From: an uncultured Bacteroidales bacterium
GTDB lineage: Bacteria; Bacteroidota; Bacteroidia; Bacteroidales; FEN-979
Reading direction: 5' to 3'
Assembly: GCA_903926565.1 (NCBI GenBank)
Contig: CAIYJU010000048.1
Coordinates: 1-49,025 of the forward strand
Length of the DNA: 49,025 nt
In this document: in pieces, positions 7,657 through 16,552 of the stretch
Position numbering within the stretch: position 1 is the first letter of the stretch
Layout of the letters: each line of letters starts with the position of its first letter
Notes under the pieces: model-generated
What the model saw: only the letters and a program-made list of their open reading frames with translations
What the model was told of the DNA's origin: nothing
The model's database searches: none
Translations under genes and position numbers: made by a program

Positions 7657-8886
7657 TCATTTCCCCAACTCCACATTCATTTTATTGACTACCAGCTTAA
7701 ACCTTTCCATATCCTGTGCCTCAACCGGCCTGGCAGGAGGTGACTCAAGTTTTAACGGATCTGTAGGGCTGCCATTCCGGTAAACCCGAAAATCAAGATG
7801 GGCCCCGGTTGAAAGCCCGCTGCTCCCGACATAACCGATGACCTGTCCCTGCTGCACATGGCTCCCTGCTTTTAATCCTTTTGCATAACCTGATAAATGG
7901 GCATAAGTTGTGGTATAAACGGAGTTGTGCCGTATACTGATAAAACGGCCATACCCTCCGTGAAACCCGGCTTGATTCACACTCCCATCGCCCAGCGCCA
8001 CAACCGGAGTACCCCGCGGGGCAGCATAATCAACCCCGAAATGCGGGCGGGCAATGCGCAGGATCGGATGCATCCGTGAGCGTGAGAAACGCGAACTAAT
8101 ATGGGAAAATTTTAATGGTGCTTTCAAAAACGACCGTTGCAGACTTTGACCATGCTCATCAAAATATACTCCTTTGCCCTGTTGCACAAAATTATACGCG
8201 AAAAAATCTTTCCCATTGGTCTGGAACCGTGAAGCGAGGATACGGTCAATCCCGACCATCTTGTTGTCAACAAACATCTCTTCATATATGACTGTGAAAT
8301 TATCTCCCTTCTGCAAACCATAAAAATCTACGGTCCAGGCATAAACATCCGAAAGCGCCAGCCCGAGGTTCACATCCAGCTTGTTTTCTATAAAACAGTT
8401 CCACAATGAGCTTTTAATCGTACCCGTTGCAGTTTTTACGAGGCGGGTTACTTTCTTTTTCTCTCTGTAAACCTTAAGGGAATCCCTGAAATCGTAAACA
8501 ACAAAGTCGATTGGGTTCAACTCATAGATAAAAAACATCGTGCGTTTTGAGCTGTCTTTTGAGAAAATCCTTGCAAAACGATTACCCGCCTTGATTTTCC
8601 TGACATCGAAGACCTCTCTTGTATCCCTCGCAATTTTTTCGATCATCCCGTCAGGTACATATTCAGAAAGAATCGTTGAAAGATTCTGGTTATTCTCAAC
8701 CACTCCAAGTACCAGGTCCATACTGTCGAGTCTTATGCCATAAGCCACAGGAGGCAAGGTGGCAACTACATGAGGTTTTAATGGAACTTCCCTCTGGTAG
8801 AAAATGAAAAATCCAATGATCACAACAACGACCAGAACGACAAAAAGCGCTATTAACGAATAGATTCTGAACGATATTTTTTTCAT
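7657..8886 (-). CDS. M23-family peptidase with an N-terminal membrane anchor
   Basis: A 409-aa protein likely to act on peptidoglycan cross-bridges in the periplasm. One hydrophobic helix at residues 7-30 anchors it. A central region (about 40-250) resembles the linker/LysM-like part of MepM-type proteins. The C-terminal LytM domain contains HFGVDYAAPRGTPV (HxxxD, near 282) and GHTH-like core sequence YTTYAHLSGY. The usual HxH zinc/catalytic motif reads HLDF near residue 363, so Asp replaces the second His. This substitution may still bind metal or may reduce activity. It lies 57 bases downstream of the metallophosphoesterase on the same strand. Confidence 0.88.
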   Translation of the reverse strand: MKKISFRIYSLIALFVVLVVVVIIGFFIFYQREVPLKPHVVATLPPVAYGIRLDSMDLVLGVVENNQNLSTILSEYVPDGMIEKIARDTREVFDVRKIKAGNRFARIFSKDSSKRTMFFIYELNPIDFVVYDFRDSLKVYREKKKVTRLVKTATGTIKSSLWNCFIENKLDVNLGLALSDVYAWTVDFYGLQKGDNFTVIYEEMFVDNKMVGIDRILASRFQTNGKDFFAYNFVQQGKGVYFDEHGQSLQRSFLKAPLKFSHISSRFSRSRMHPILRIARPHFGVDYAAPRGTPVVALGDGSVNQAGFHGGYGRFISIRHNSVYTTTYAHLSGYAKGLKAGSHVQQGQVIGYVGSSGLSTGAHLDFRVYRNGSPTDPLKLESPPARPVEAQDMERFKLVVNKMNVELGK

Positions 8887-8943
8887 AAAAGCTCTTTAGT
8901 TAGGTAGTTTCGGTTCATCCCCGGCATAAAATGGTTAGGTTAG

Positions 8944-10101
8944 CTATTCAAAGTTTAATTTAATCTGTACAATCTCCGGTCTGTTACCCAGCCTCACTGG
9001 CGGGCCCCAGGTGCCAAAACCGGTGGAGACATAAAAGTGGGTTTTTCCGATCAGTCTATAACCACAGCTGATTTCATAGATAGCGGTGGTAATGTAGTTG
9101 AATGGCCATAGCTGTCCATGATGCGTGTGACCGGACAACTGAAGGTCAACACCTTGTTTCACTGCCCGCTCAAGGTTAAATGGCTGGTGGTCCATGAGTA
9201 TAACCGGAAAAGAGTTGTCCACTTGTTGTAGCAGCTCAGACAGTTCTTTGCGTATTTTTCCGGTAAACCTTGGTTTGTCACGGTCTTCCCTTCCCACCAG
9301 GTAAAATCGCTTATCGATAAACAAAGCTGTGTCGCGAAGAACAGTTACACCGTGCTCGTCCAGGTATTTTACGGCTTTTTCAGCCCCGCCAATATATTCA
9401 TGGTTTCCGGTGATTGCATAAACCCCCAGTCTCGATTTGATCTCAAGCAAGTCTGCTCCAAGGTTGTTCCTGATTACAGGTGCCAGGTCCTCATCAACCA
9501 GGTCACCAGCAAACAGCACGATGTCTGGGTGGAGTTCATTGATTGCGGCAACAAGCCGGTGGGCTTTTCGCTTCGCAATGATGGTGCCAAGGTGGATGTC
9601 CGAAGCCATTACAATATTAAGTGATTTAGCTCCTGGTACTACCTTTCCGATATTGAGTTCCAGTTTTTTTACCCTCGGGTTTCGCGCGTTAATGAAGCCT
9701 CCGGCAACGATCAGCGTAGCCAGAAACATAGAGGCGTACAGAGTTGCCAGTTTTGTCTGCTGGTAGTTTTCGTAGAATGATTGCGGGAAAATGTGAAAGA
9801 AATGGTTGATAACCCTTGCTAAATCTATGAACACAGCGATCAGGATAAAATATAGCATGAATGCAAGCCAGAAGGAGCCGATCCACGTGATGATGCCTGT
9901 AAAATCGCCCGGGTACGCTCTCTCTAAAATTCTTGCCAGAACGAAGGTGGATGCAATAAACCAGAACCCTGCAATATACCAGGGTCGCCATGTGGATCCT
10001 GCAGGAATGGCCTGCAATCCCCTGATGAAAATATAGCTGTTGACGAGGCCATATATGACCAGGACAACCGTGATAAATATTATAAATGCGCTTGCTTTCA
10101 A
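8944..10101 (-). CDS. Membrane-anchored calcineurin-like metallophosphoesterase
   Basis: A 385-aa protein with four hydrophobic N-terminal segments (about residues 4-24, 43-60, 72-100 and 120-142) and a metallophosphoesterase domain from about 160. Metal-binding motifs are in canonical order: SDIHLG (D-x-H), FAGDLVDE (GD), ITGNHEY (GNH), MDHQPF and SGHTHHGQ (GHxH). The arrangement matches YkuE/YaeI-type enzymes. Some YaeI homologs hydrolyse UDP-2,3-diacylglucosamine, but the substrate here cannot be read from sequence. The start at 10101 follows an exact -7 element at 10133-10140. Confidence 0.9.
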   Translation of the reverse strand: MKASAFIIFITVVLVIYGLVNSYIFIRGLQAIPAGSTWRPWYIAGFWFIASTFVLARILERAYPGDFTGIITWIGSFWLAFMLYFILIAVFIDLARVINHFFHIFPQSFYENYQQTKLATLYASMFLATLIVAGGFINARNPRVKKLELNIGKVVPGAKSLNIVMASDIHLGTIIAKRKAHRLVAAINELHPDIVLFAGDLVDEDLAPVIRNNLGADLLEIKSRLGVYAITGNHEYIGGAEKAVKYLDEHGVTVLRDTALFIDKRFYLVGREDRDKPRFTGKIRKELSELLQQVDNSFPVILMDHQPFNLERAVKQGVDLQLSGHTHHGQLWPFNYITTAIYEISCGYRLIGKTHFYVSTGFGTWGPPVRLGNRPEIVQIKLNFE

Positions 10102-10132
10102 TGTTTTTATATTTTTTTTGATTTTCTCGCGG

Positions 10133-10140
10133 CAAAGTTA
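10133..10140 (-). promoter_or_regulatory. -7 promoter element (TAACTTTG) for the metallophosphoesterase
   Basis: The minus strand reads TAACTTTG, an exact TAnnTTTG match, 32 bases before the ATG at 10101. It is divergent from the symporter promoter at 10162-10169. Confidence 0.5.
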
Positions 10141-10161
10141 CCGTTTATAAAAATTACTTAA

Positions 10162-10169
10162 TAAATTTG
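10162..10169 (+). promoter_or_regulatory. -7 promoter element (TAAATTTG) for the symporter
   Basis: TAAATTTG matches TAnnTTTG and ends 7 bases before the ATG at 10177. A transcript from it would be nearly leaderless. Confidence 0.4.
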
Positions 10170-10176
10170 TTTGCTT

Positions 10177-11910
10177 ATGACAGATACCGGATTTGTACTC
10201 AGCTGGATTGACTATACCATCATGATAGTCTATTTCGCCTTCGTCCTCGGAATTGGATGGGCATTGAAGCGTTACATGAAAGATGCCAGCGCCTTTCTTG
10301 AAGCAGGTCGCTCCATGCCTGCCTGGGTTGCCGGGCTGGCTTTTATTTCAACAAACCTGGGTGCGCTGGAAGTGATGGGTATGACCGGCTCCGGAGCCAA
10401 ATACGGGATGCTGACAACCCATTTCTACTGGATAGGCGCAATTCCTGCCATGGTTTTCCTTGCACTCTTCATGATGCCTTTTTACTATGGGTCCAAAGCC
10501 CGCTCTGTTCCGGAATACCTCAAACTGAGGTTCGATGAAAAAACCCGGGGATTAAATGCAATCCTTTTTGCTGTCATGACCATCCTTGCCTCTGGAATAT
10601 CAATGTATGCCCTCGCCATCCTGATGGAAAAAGTCCTTGGCTGGAACTTCCACCTGAGCCTGGTTTTATCAGCAGCAATCGTATTGGGCTATACATATCT
10701 TGGCGGACTTTCTTCAGCGATTTACAACGAAGTTCTGCAATTCTTCATAATCGTCATTGGTCTGCTGCCGATTGTTTTCCTCAGCCTTCAGGATTTGGGA
10801 GGATGGTCGGGCATGAAGGAACAACTTGCTCCGATCGTCTCCGCCAAAGGATTTGCACCTGATACCTGGACCACGACCTGGAAATACACGGGTTCTGCTG
10901 CTTCGAATCCACTGGGTGTGGAATGGTATGGGATTGCAGCCGGACTTGGTTTCGTTCTCTCATTCGGCTACTGGTGTACCAATTTTTTGATCGTTCAGCG
11001 GGCAATGTCGGCCGAATCGCCTACCGCCGCCCGTAACACGCCACTCATCGGGGCCCTGCCGAAAATGTTCATCCCGTTCCTGATCATTGTTCCGGGGATC
11101 GCCGCCCTGGTTCTGTTGAATAAACCCGGTTCAGGTTTTATACTACCGGAAATTTCCCCGGGGCATTATAATTACGACTATACCATCATTGCCTTGTTGA
11201 AACAATACCTGCCGGCCGGCGTGCTCGGATTGGGGATTACCGCGCTGCTTGCGTCCTTCATGTCGGGAATGGCAGGAAATGTATCTGCATTCAATACAGT
11301 ATGGACGTATGATATTTATCAGAGCTATATCCGGCCGGTTACCTCGGATAAAATTGCCGATGACAAACATTATCTCTTTGTTGGCCGTATGGCGACCGTC
11401 TTCGGGGTGATCGTCAGCATCGCAGCGGCTTACCTGGCCAGTCTGTTCGGGAATATCATGGACTTCCTTCAAACCATCTTTTCCATGGTCAACGCTCCGT
11501 TGTTTGCAGTCATCTTTCTGGGGATGTTCTGGAAGAGAACTACCGGAAACGCTGCATTCACCGGGTTGCTGGCAGGTTTCTTCATCGCTTTGCTGCACCA
11601 TGGGCTGACTGTTCCTGAAGGCGCTGCAACACTTGTCAAGGGGGGATGGATTGCCAACCTTCATACCTACCCGGTTGAAATGGCCCAGAACTTCTGGACG
11701 GCCATTTTTGCCTTTTCAACGAGTGCCGTCGTTACTGTTGGTTTGTCACTGGTCACCCTTCAGAAAAAATCAGATGAAGAGCTGAAAGGTCTTGTCTATT
11801 CGCTCACACCTAAATATGTGGAGAAGAATATCGCCTGGTATCAGCGCTCATCCACCCTTGCAATCCTGGTTCTGGCAATCGCCACAATTCTAACAATCTT
11901 CTTCTGGTAA
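10177..11910 (+). CDS. Sodium:solute symporter (SSS/SLC5 family)
   Basis: A 577-aa inner-membrane transporter with about 13-14 transmembrane segments, related to SGLT-type sugar/Na+ symporters. Visible family features are the first helix (IDYTIMIVYFAFVLGIGW), AGRSMPAWVAGLAFISTNLGALEVMGM in TM2 with the unwound Na+-site region, and RSVPEYLKLRFDE after TM3. The in-frame TTG at 10171 is only 2 bases after the -7 element, so ATG 10177 is preferred. The substrate cannot be determined, although the neighbouring galactose and glycosidase genes make a sugar plausible. A small membrane protein follows after 42 bases, an arrangement that suggests an operon. Confidence 0.93.
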   Translation: MTDTGFVLSWIDYTIMIVYFAFVLGIGWALKRYMKDASAFLEAGRSMPAWVAGLAFISTNLGALEVMGMTGSGAKYGMLTTHFYWIGAIPAMVFLALFMMPFYYGSKARSVPEYLKLRFDEKTRGLNAILFAVMTILASGISMYALAILMEKVLGWNFHLSLVLSAAIVLGYTYLGGLSSAIYNEVLQFFIIVIGLLPIVFLSLQDLGGWSGMKEQLAPIVSAKGFAPDTWTTTWKYTGSAASNPLGVEWYGIAAGLGFVLSFGYWCTNFLIVQRAMSAESPTAARNTPLIGALPKMFIPFLIIVPGIAALVLLNKPGSGFILPEISPGHYNYDYTIIALLKQYLPAGVLGLGITALLASFMSGMAGNVSAFNTVWTYDIYQSYIRPVTSDKIADDKHYLFVGRMATVFGVIVSIAAAYLASLFGNIMDFLQTIFSMVNAPLFAVIFLGMFWKRTTGNAAFTGLLAGFFIALLHHGLTVPEGAATLVKGGWIANLHTYPVEMAQNFWTAIFAFSTSAVVTVGLSLVTLQKKSDEELKGLVYSLTPKYVEKNIAWYQRSSTLAILVLAIATILTIFFW

Positions 11911-11952
11911 AAACAACAATGCATTGTTTACAGTCATTAATTCGTTTACAAA

Positions 11953-12165
11953 ATGGGTATAGATATCAAATTTCCGATTGGCCTGATGTTTACAATTCTT
12001 GGATTGCTGCTGACAGTTTTCGGTTTTATGACAAGCGGAGATAGCGCATTATACGGCCGTTCACTTGGAATAAATATTAACCTCTGGTCCGGATGTGGAA
12101 TGCTCGCATTTGGACTCATCATGCTCTTTTTTTCCCGGAGATCAGGGAAAGCTAAAACTAAGTAA
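11953..12165 (+). CDS. Small two-TM membrane protein downstream of the symporter
   Basis: A 70-aa protein with two hydrophobic helices (about residues 7-27 and 44-60) and a short basic tail (RRSGKAKTK). No named family was recognised. It lies 42 bases after the symporter stop, and its own stop is 1 base before the ogt ATG, so it is probably translated as part of one operon. It could be a small transporter-associated subunit; that is inference from position. Confidence 0.7.
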   Translation: MGIDIKFPIGLMFTILGLLLTVFGFMTSGDSALYGRSLGININLWSGCGMLAFGLIMLFFSRRSGKAKTK

Positions 12166-12166
12166 C

Positions 12167-12658
12167 ATGAGTACGGTCCAACGGGCTTTTCTTAAAACGC
12201 CTATCGGTTTTCTTGAAGTAACTGGTTCTGAAAATGGAATACGTAGTTTGTACTTCCTTGATTTCAGGGTCAAGCCGCAGCATATTCCTTCCTGCCTGAA
12301 GAGCTGTATCATACAACTGGAAGAGTATTTCCATGGCTCACGCAAGAAATTTGATTTGAAACTCGACCTTGAAGGGACACCGTTTCAGGTGAAAGTATGG
12401 AATGAACTTTTAACCATTCAATACGGATCAACCATCTCATACCTTGAACTGGCACGCCGCACAGGTAATGTAAAAGCTGTTCGTGCAGTGGGGGGGGCCA
12501 ATGGTTGTAATCCTGTGTCCATCCTGGTCCCGTGCCACCGGGTGTTGGGTTCGAATGGCAAGCTTATCGGCTATCGTGGCGGATTGAAACGGAAGAAATG
12601 GCTGCTGGAACATGAACATGCCTTTTCACAACGGGATTTGTTCTATGGCAAATTGTAG
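12167..12658 (+). CDS. ogt: Methylated-DNA--protein-cysteine S-methyltransferase
   Basis: A 163-aa suicide repair protein that transfers the methyl group from O6-methylguanine or O4-methylthymine in DNA to its own cysteine. The active-site motif VPCHRV places the acceptor at C123. Also visible are the helix-turn-helix region TPFQVKVWNEL (71-81), GSTISYLELA (87-96) and the 'asparagine hinge' region AVGGANGCNP. The ATG at 12167 is chosen because it immediately follows the preceding stop; a longer open frame from 12095 overlaps the small membrane gene and adds no conserved sequence. Length is normal for Ogt proteins without an Ada domain. Confidence 0.94.
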   Translation: MSTVQRAFLKTPIGFLEVTGSENGIRSLYFLDFRVKPQHIPSCLKSCIIQLEEYFHGSRKKFDLKLDLEGTPFQVKVWNELLTIQYGSTISYLELARRTGNVKAVRAVGGANGCNPVSILVPCHRVLGSNGKLIGYRGGLKRKKWLLEHEHAFSQRDLFYGKL

Positions 12659-12699
12659 GATTTGTTCGTGTTAATATTAACAAAATTACCACATTAGAT

Positions 12700-12772
12700 A
12701 CAATAGGTACATTAGAAAAGCACAGTAGGAATTCTATTGTGCTTTTATAATGTGTTCTAATGTGCCTATTGT
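12700..12772. terminator. Long nested inverted repeat / intrinsic terminator after ogt
   Basis: The inner arms 12716-12728 and 12734-12746 form a 13-bp stem with one mismatch, a 5-base loop and a T-rich 3' side (…GCTTTTAT). The outer arms 12700-12715 (ACAATAGGTACATTAG) and 12757-12772 pair at 15 of 16 positions. A 10-base insertion lies on the right side. The inner hairpin with its A and T runs looks like a two-way terminator; the outer arms are unexplained. Confidence 0.65.
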
Positions 12773-12793
12773 GGTTAACCCAAATTCTAATCT

Positions 12794-15598
12794 TTGAAAA
12801 GAAACATTCAGTTGTTTGTATGGGTTTGCCTGTCAACAACCTTATTCGCTCAGAACGGCCTGCTGCGGCTCGAATCTGATCCTCTCAACCAGTTCATGAT
12901 CAGGTCAGTTGTAACACAGAAGATGGTTACCCTGAACATTTTGGAGCCACAGCCTCTTTTTTCGGTGGTCATTGACAGTGTTAACCAGAGGGCTTGCAAA
13001 AGCCCCCGGGTCAATGCCGATACCTTATTTTTCACAATGGCCGACACCATCCGGGTGTGGGTTGTACCAGAGAAGAATTTCAAACCTGGAATAAAGTACA
13101 TCGTTCGCTTCATCAATACCGGGAAAGGCTCCCACCAGATCGAAAACCTTGTCCCCCTGGGTGAAAGCGTGGATAAAGTCTATATCACTGCCGCAGGAAC
13201 CAAAGAATGGCCTGATTATCTCTGCAGATCACGCCTTTACCGCCCGGGATATGGTCCGGTAGGAGTGGTCCTGCCCGATAATGCCTGGCACCTTGGCTTT
13301 TCCAGCCTCATGGTCAATGAATCGCTTACCCTGACGGCATTGGCCCGAAGAGGCAATCGAGACAAAGATAAAACCGACATCGACAGGTGGAAGGTAACGC
13401 TTAAACCCGGCGGGTGGGTTGAGTATTCCATATATGCAGACTGTCACCCCGGTGACTGGCATGAAGGCCTCAGGCTCATGTTCCGTGACAGGTGGTTGTA
13501 TGATCTACCAGAGTTTGACAATTCGATGTTCATGCGTAACGATCTTAAGTGGATGAAAAACAGCTACCTGATGCTGCTTCAATTCGCCTGGGATAAAAAA
13601 TATTACGATTATTCAAAACAGAAGCACACTTTTTATCAAAACCTGATTGAATACGATTCTTTAACTGGCGGATTCGATATTTACACTCTTTGGCCTACCT
13701 GGCCCAGGCTGGGGCTGGATCAGCGCAACCAGTGGGATATGTACCGCGATTTGCCCGGCGGGCTGGGTGAACTGCACAAACAGGTTGAACACGCCCACAA
13801 TGCAGGAAAAAAATATTTCATCTCATTCAATCCGTGGGACGAGGGAACCCGAAAGGAAGACCAGTTAAAAGGGATGGAGGAGCTGTTAAGGGCAACGGGT
13901 GCAGATGGTGTGGTCCTCGATACCAGAGGCTCATCCAGCATTGAACTGCAGGCTGCGGCTGACCGCGTGAAGCCGGGAATCATCATGTACAGTGAAGGTA
14001 TGGCGATACCCAAAGATATGCCAGGTATCGTTACCGGCAGGGTGCATGATGCATTGGTTATGCCACCTCCGCTGAACCTGAATAAGTTTATCAAACCCGA
14101 TTTTGCCATATTCAGGGTGTTGCAGCTGGCCGATGACAGGCTTCACCGGGAACTTGCCATCTCGTTGTTTAATGGTTACGGCGTGGAGATCAATACCATG
14201 CGGCCCGGACGACCGGATTGGATGCACGAGGAATTCGCCTACATGGGCCGTACAACTAAAATACTGCGTGAAAATAAGGCTGTGTTTACGAATGACTCAT
14301 TTTATCCTCTCGTACCTGCTCTAATCGATTCTGTTTATGTTAACCGATGGGAAGCAAAGGGAAAGATAATTTTCACGGTTTATAGCGTGAACCCGAAAGG
14401 GTGCAACTCTCCATTGTTTGAGCTTGAGGATCCTTCCGGGATGATCAGTCAATATCATTTTGTTGACCTGTGGAATCATCAGGATATCAAGCCTGTGATA
14501 AGGGATTCGAAATCATTCATCCCGGTAACGGTTGATGCCTTTGATCCGGCATGGCTCCATTCGCGGCGGGAAGGGAATGCAGGTTGCATCGCAGGATTTC
14601 CCAAGTTACTTAACTTGCAAAGATCTGGCAGCGTCCTGTCCTTTAACGGTAAATCAGGTGACAGGATCGTTTTGACCGGGGAAAACCCTTCATACCTGTC
14701 TAAACAACATATATATCCTGTATCCGGCACCACAATTGACTATCTGACCCTTTTCCCGAAACCCGCTGAAAAAATTGTTGTCCAACTTTTCAACGGCAGT
14801 GAACTCATTGATGAGCTGATTGTCTCCCCCGGAATTGCCTGTCCGGTGCTTATCAGCAAATCAGTTCGCACTTTACCGGCCAAAAATGTTCCCAAAGAGA
14901 TGGTCCATATTCCCGGGGGAAACTTCAGGTTTTATACCAAACGTGACCCTGGTACACTGGACCCATTTATTCCCTTTCCCGATTTTAATGATACCATAAA
15001 TATTCAGATGCCCAATTTTTACATGGACAGGTACCCGGTAACCAATGCACAATACAAATTATTTATATCTCAAACATCTTATCTTCCGAAAGATACAACC
15101 AGTTACCTTGAAAATTGGTTTAACAATAATCCTCAACCGGGAACAGACGATCTCCCGGTGGTATATGTGAATCTTGATGATGCAAAGGCATACGCAAAAT
15201 GGGCTGGCAAGAGGCTGCCAACAGAGCAGGAGTGGCAATATGCCGCACAGGGAGTCGACATGCGGAAATATCCCTGGGGCAACAAGCCGGATTCACTCAA
15301 ATGCAATTTCAGCCTGAATTTTCCAACACCGGTGACTAAATTTCCAACGGGAGCGAGTCCATTCGGCGTGATGGACATGGTGGGCAATGTATGGCAGATG
15401 ACCAATGATGTTTACGATAACGGGAGTTATTATTACAACATCATCCGCGGTGGAAGTTATTACCATCCGACCCAGAGTATCTGGTATGTCACAGGAGGCC
15501 CATTACCTGCAGATCATCCCGAAATGCTGCTGCTTATTGCTCCGGGGCTTGACCGGAATGCGACAGTGGGCTTCAGATGTGTGATGGATGGGAAGTAA
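12794..15598 (+). CDS. Secreted glycosidase-like protein fused to a formylglycine-generating-enzyme-type (SUMF1) domain
   Basis: A 934-aa exported protein. The only suitable start is TTG 12794, because an in-frame stop lies 2 codons upstream; it begins a clean signal peptide (MKRNIQLFVWVCLSTTLFAQ). Residues ~30-260 look like beta-sandwich sequence. Residues ~270-520 look like a TIM-barrel hydrolase with candidate acidic positions in GVVLDTRG (~371) and MYSEGMA (~398). Residues ~700-930 are a SUMF1/FGE-sulfatase domain: EMVHIPGGNF, FYMDRYPVTNAQY, WAGKRLPTEQEWQYAA, YPWGN, VMDMVGNVWQM, IRGGSYYHP and GFRCV. In family members that domain is catalytic (FGE, EgtB) or a lectin-like scaffold. No sulfatase is adjacent. 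The glycosidase family is uncertain. Confidence 0.8.
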   Translation: MKRNIQLFVWVCLSTTLFAQNGLLRLESDPLNQFMIRSVVTQKMVTLNILEPQPLFSVVIDSVNQRACKSPRVNADTLFFTMADTIRVWVVPEKNFKPGIKYIVRFINTGKGSHQIENLVPLGESVDKVYITAAGTKEWPDYLCRSRLYRPGYGPVGVVLPDNAWHLGFSSLMVNESLTLTALARRGNRDKDKTDIDRWKVTLKPGGWVEYSIYADCHPGDWHEGLRLMFRDRWLYDLPEFDNSMFMRNDLKWMKNSYLMLLQFAWDKKYYDYSKQKHTFYQNLIEYDSLTGGFDIYTLWPTWPRLGLDQRNQWDMYRDLPGGLGELHKQVEHAHNAGKKYFISFNPWDEGTRKEDQLKGMEELLRATGADGVVLDTRGSSSIELQAAADRVKPGIIMYSEGMAIPKDMPGIVTGRVHDALVMPPPLNLNKFIKPDFAIFRVLQLADDRLHRELAISLFNGYGVEINTMRPGRPDWMHEEFAYMGRTTKILRENKAVFTNDSFYPLVPALIDSVYVNRWEAKGKIIFTVYSVNPKGCNSPLFELEDPSGMISQYHFVDLWNHQDIKPVIRDSKSFIPVTVDAFDPAWLHSRREGNAGCIAGFPKLLNLQRSGSVLSFNGKSGDRIVLTGENPSYLSKQHIYPVSGTTIDYLTLFPKPAEKIVVQLFNGSELIDELIVSPGIACPVLISKSVRTLPAKNVPKEMVHIPGGNFRFYTKRDPGTLDPFIPFPDFNDTINIQMPNFYMDRYPVTNAQYKLFISQTSYLPKDTTSYLENWFNNNPQPGTDDLPVVYVNLDDAKAYAKWAGKRLPTEQEWQYAAQGVDMRKYPWGNKPDSLKCNFSLNFPTPVTKFPTGASPFGVMDMVGNVWQMTNDVYDNGSYYYNIIRGGSYYHPTQSIWYVTGGPLPADHPEMLLLIAPGLDRNATVGFRCVMDGK

Positions 15599-15628
15599 TG
15601 AAGCAAACAGGTTAACAGGATATTGGAA

Positions 15629-16552
15629 TCATCTCTTCAGAAGCCAGGCATCCTTATATACCTTTTTCACCTCTTTCAGTTTCGTCATCACAACAGCTTT
15701 ATCAGGAGATTCAAAGGCGGAAACCCTGAGTTTTCCATCCTTTTCAAGAACCCTGGCAAGTGGATATTCGCCGGTTTTCATTGTGTTGACCAGCTTATTG
15801 GCTGCGTCAGCGGACAAATTTGTTTTAACGATGATGTAATATATAGCTGAAATTGAGTCAGCTGGCGCTTTGGACAAAGGTACAACAGGTTTGATCGCAG
15901 GTTTTAATGAATCTGTAGTGTGTTTGGGAGGCTTGCTGCCACACATGAACACATCACCTTCAGGATCAGCGGCTTCGCCAAACCATGCACATGCATAGTT
16001 CTCATAAACAGCGATCCCGATTGCATTCCATGTCTTGCCTTGCCATTTACCTGTATTTAATAAAAAGTTGCTGAAATACCCCTCCATCTTCCAGACCATC
16101 ATGATGGTATCCTTTACGAGTGGATTATTCTCCCAATATACGATCTCATAAGCTTTGGACGGGTATTTTGTTAACTCATGCGGTTTATCCCACACTGAGT
16201 TTTTTTTGCTTTCATCCCTAGGATAACAGAACGACGTCCAAATTCCTTTTCCCGACCATGAATGGAAATTGCAGGATCCCTGATCAGGATGATTGAAATA
16301 CAGATCTTTGGCATGCAATGCGGCAACGTAGGAGAGAGACTTTGAGAGCGGAATAGGAGCGAGGTTATAAGTTTGCCGGTACTCGTTGATCATCCGGTAC
16401 AGGTCCATTTCATTGGCATTAATACAGAAGCTTACCGGTACGGCGGAACCTTGCTTAATTCCTGGTTGACCTGAAACCTGGCAATTGCCTGATGAAGCAA
16501 GGATCAGCAGGAAGGTTGTAAAAAATAAAACGCCGAAGTGTATGCTTTTCAT
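15629..16552 (-). CDS. Secreted CAP-domain protein with a C-terminal SPOR domain
   Basis: A 307-aa exported protein; residues 1-26 are a signal peptide. Residues ~45-205 form a CAP/SCP-like (PR-1-type) domain, with MDLYRMINEYRQTYNLAPIP at the first helix, the NFHSWSG histidine motif and the WNAIGIAVYENYACAWFG strand. Residues ~230-307 resemble a SPOR domain, which binds denuded peptidoglycan at division sites. Its ATG overlaps the stop of the GH172 gene by 4 bases (16549-16552), so translation is probably coupled. CAP proteins have varied roles; the cell-wall-binding tail suggests a periplasmic function near peptidoglycan. It is the last gene of the long minus-strand array. Confidence 0.8.
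   Translation of the reverse strand: MKSIHFGVLFFTTFLLILASSGNCQVSGQPGIKQGSAVPVSFCINANEMDLYRMINEYRQTYNLAPIPLSKSLSYVAALHAKDLYFNHPDQGSCNFHSWSGKGIWTSFCYPRDESKKNSVWDKPHELTKYPSKAYEIVYWENNPLVKDTIMMVWKMEGYFSNFLLNTGKWQGKTWNAIGIAVYENYACAWFGEAADPEGDVFMCGSKPPKHTTDSLKPAIKPVVPLSKAPADSISAIYYIIVKTNLSADAANKLVNTMKTGEYPLARVLEKDGKLRVSAFESPDKAVVMTKLKEVKKVYKDAWLLKR

Noticed and set aside
12095..12166. Longer N-terminus for Ogt
   Set aside because: It overlaps the small membrane protein gene almost entirely and adds no conserved residues; ATG 12167 fits the family.
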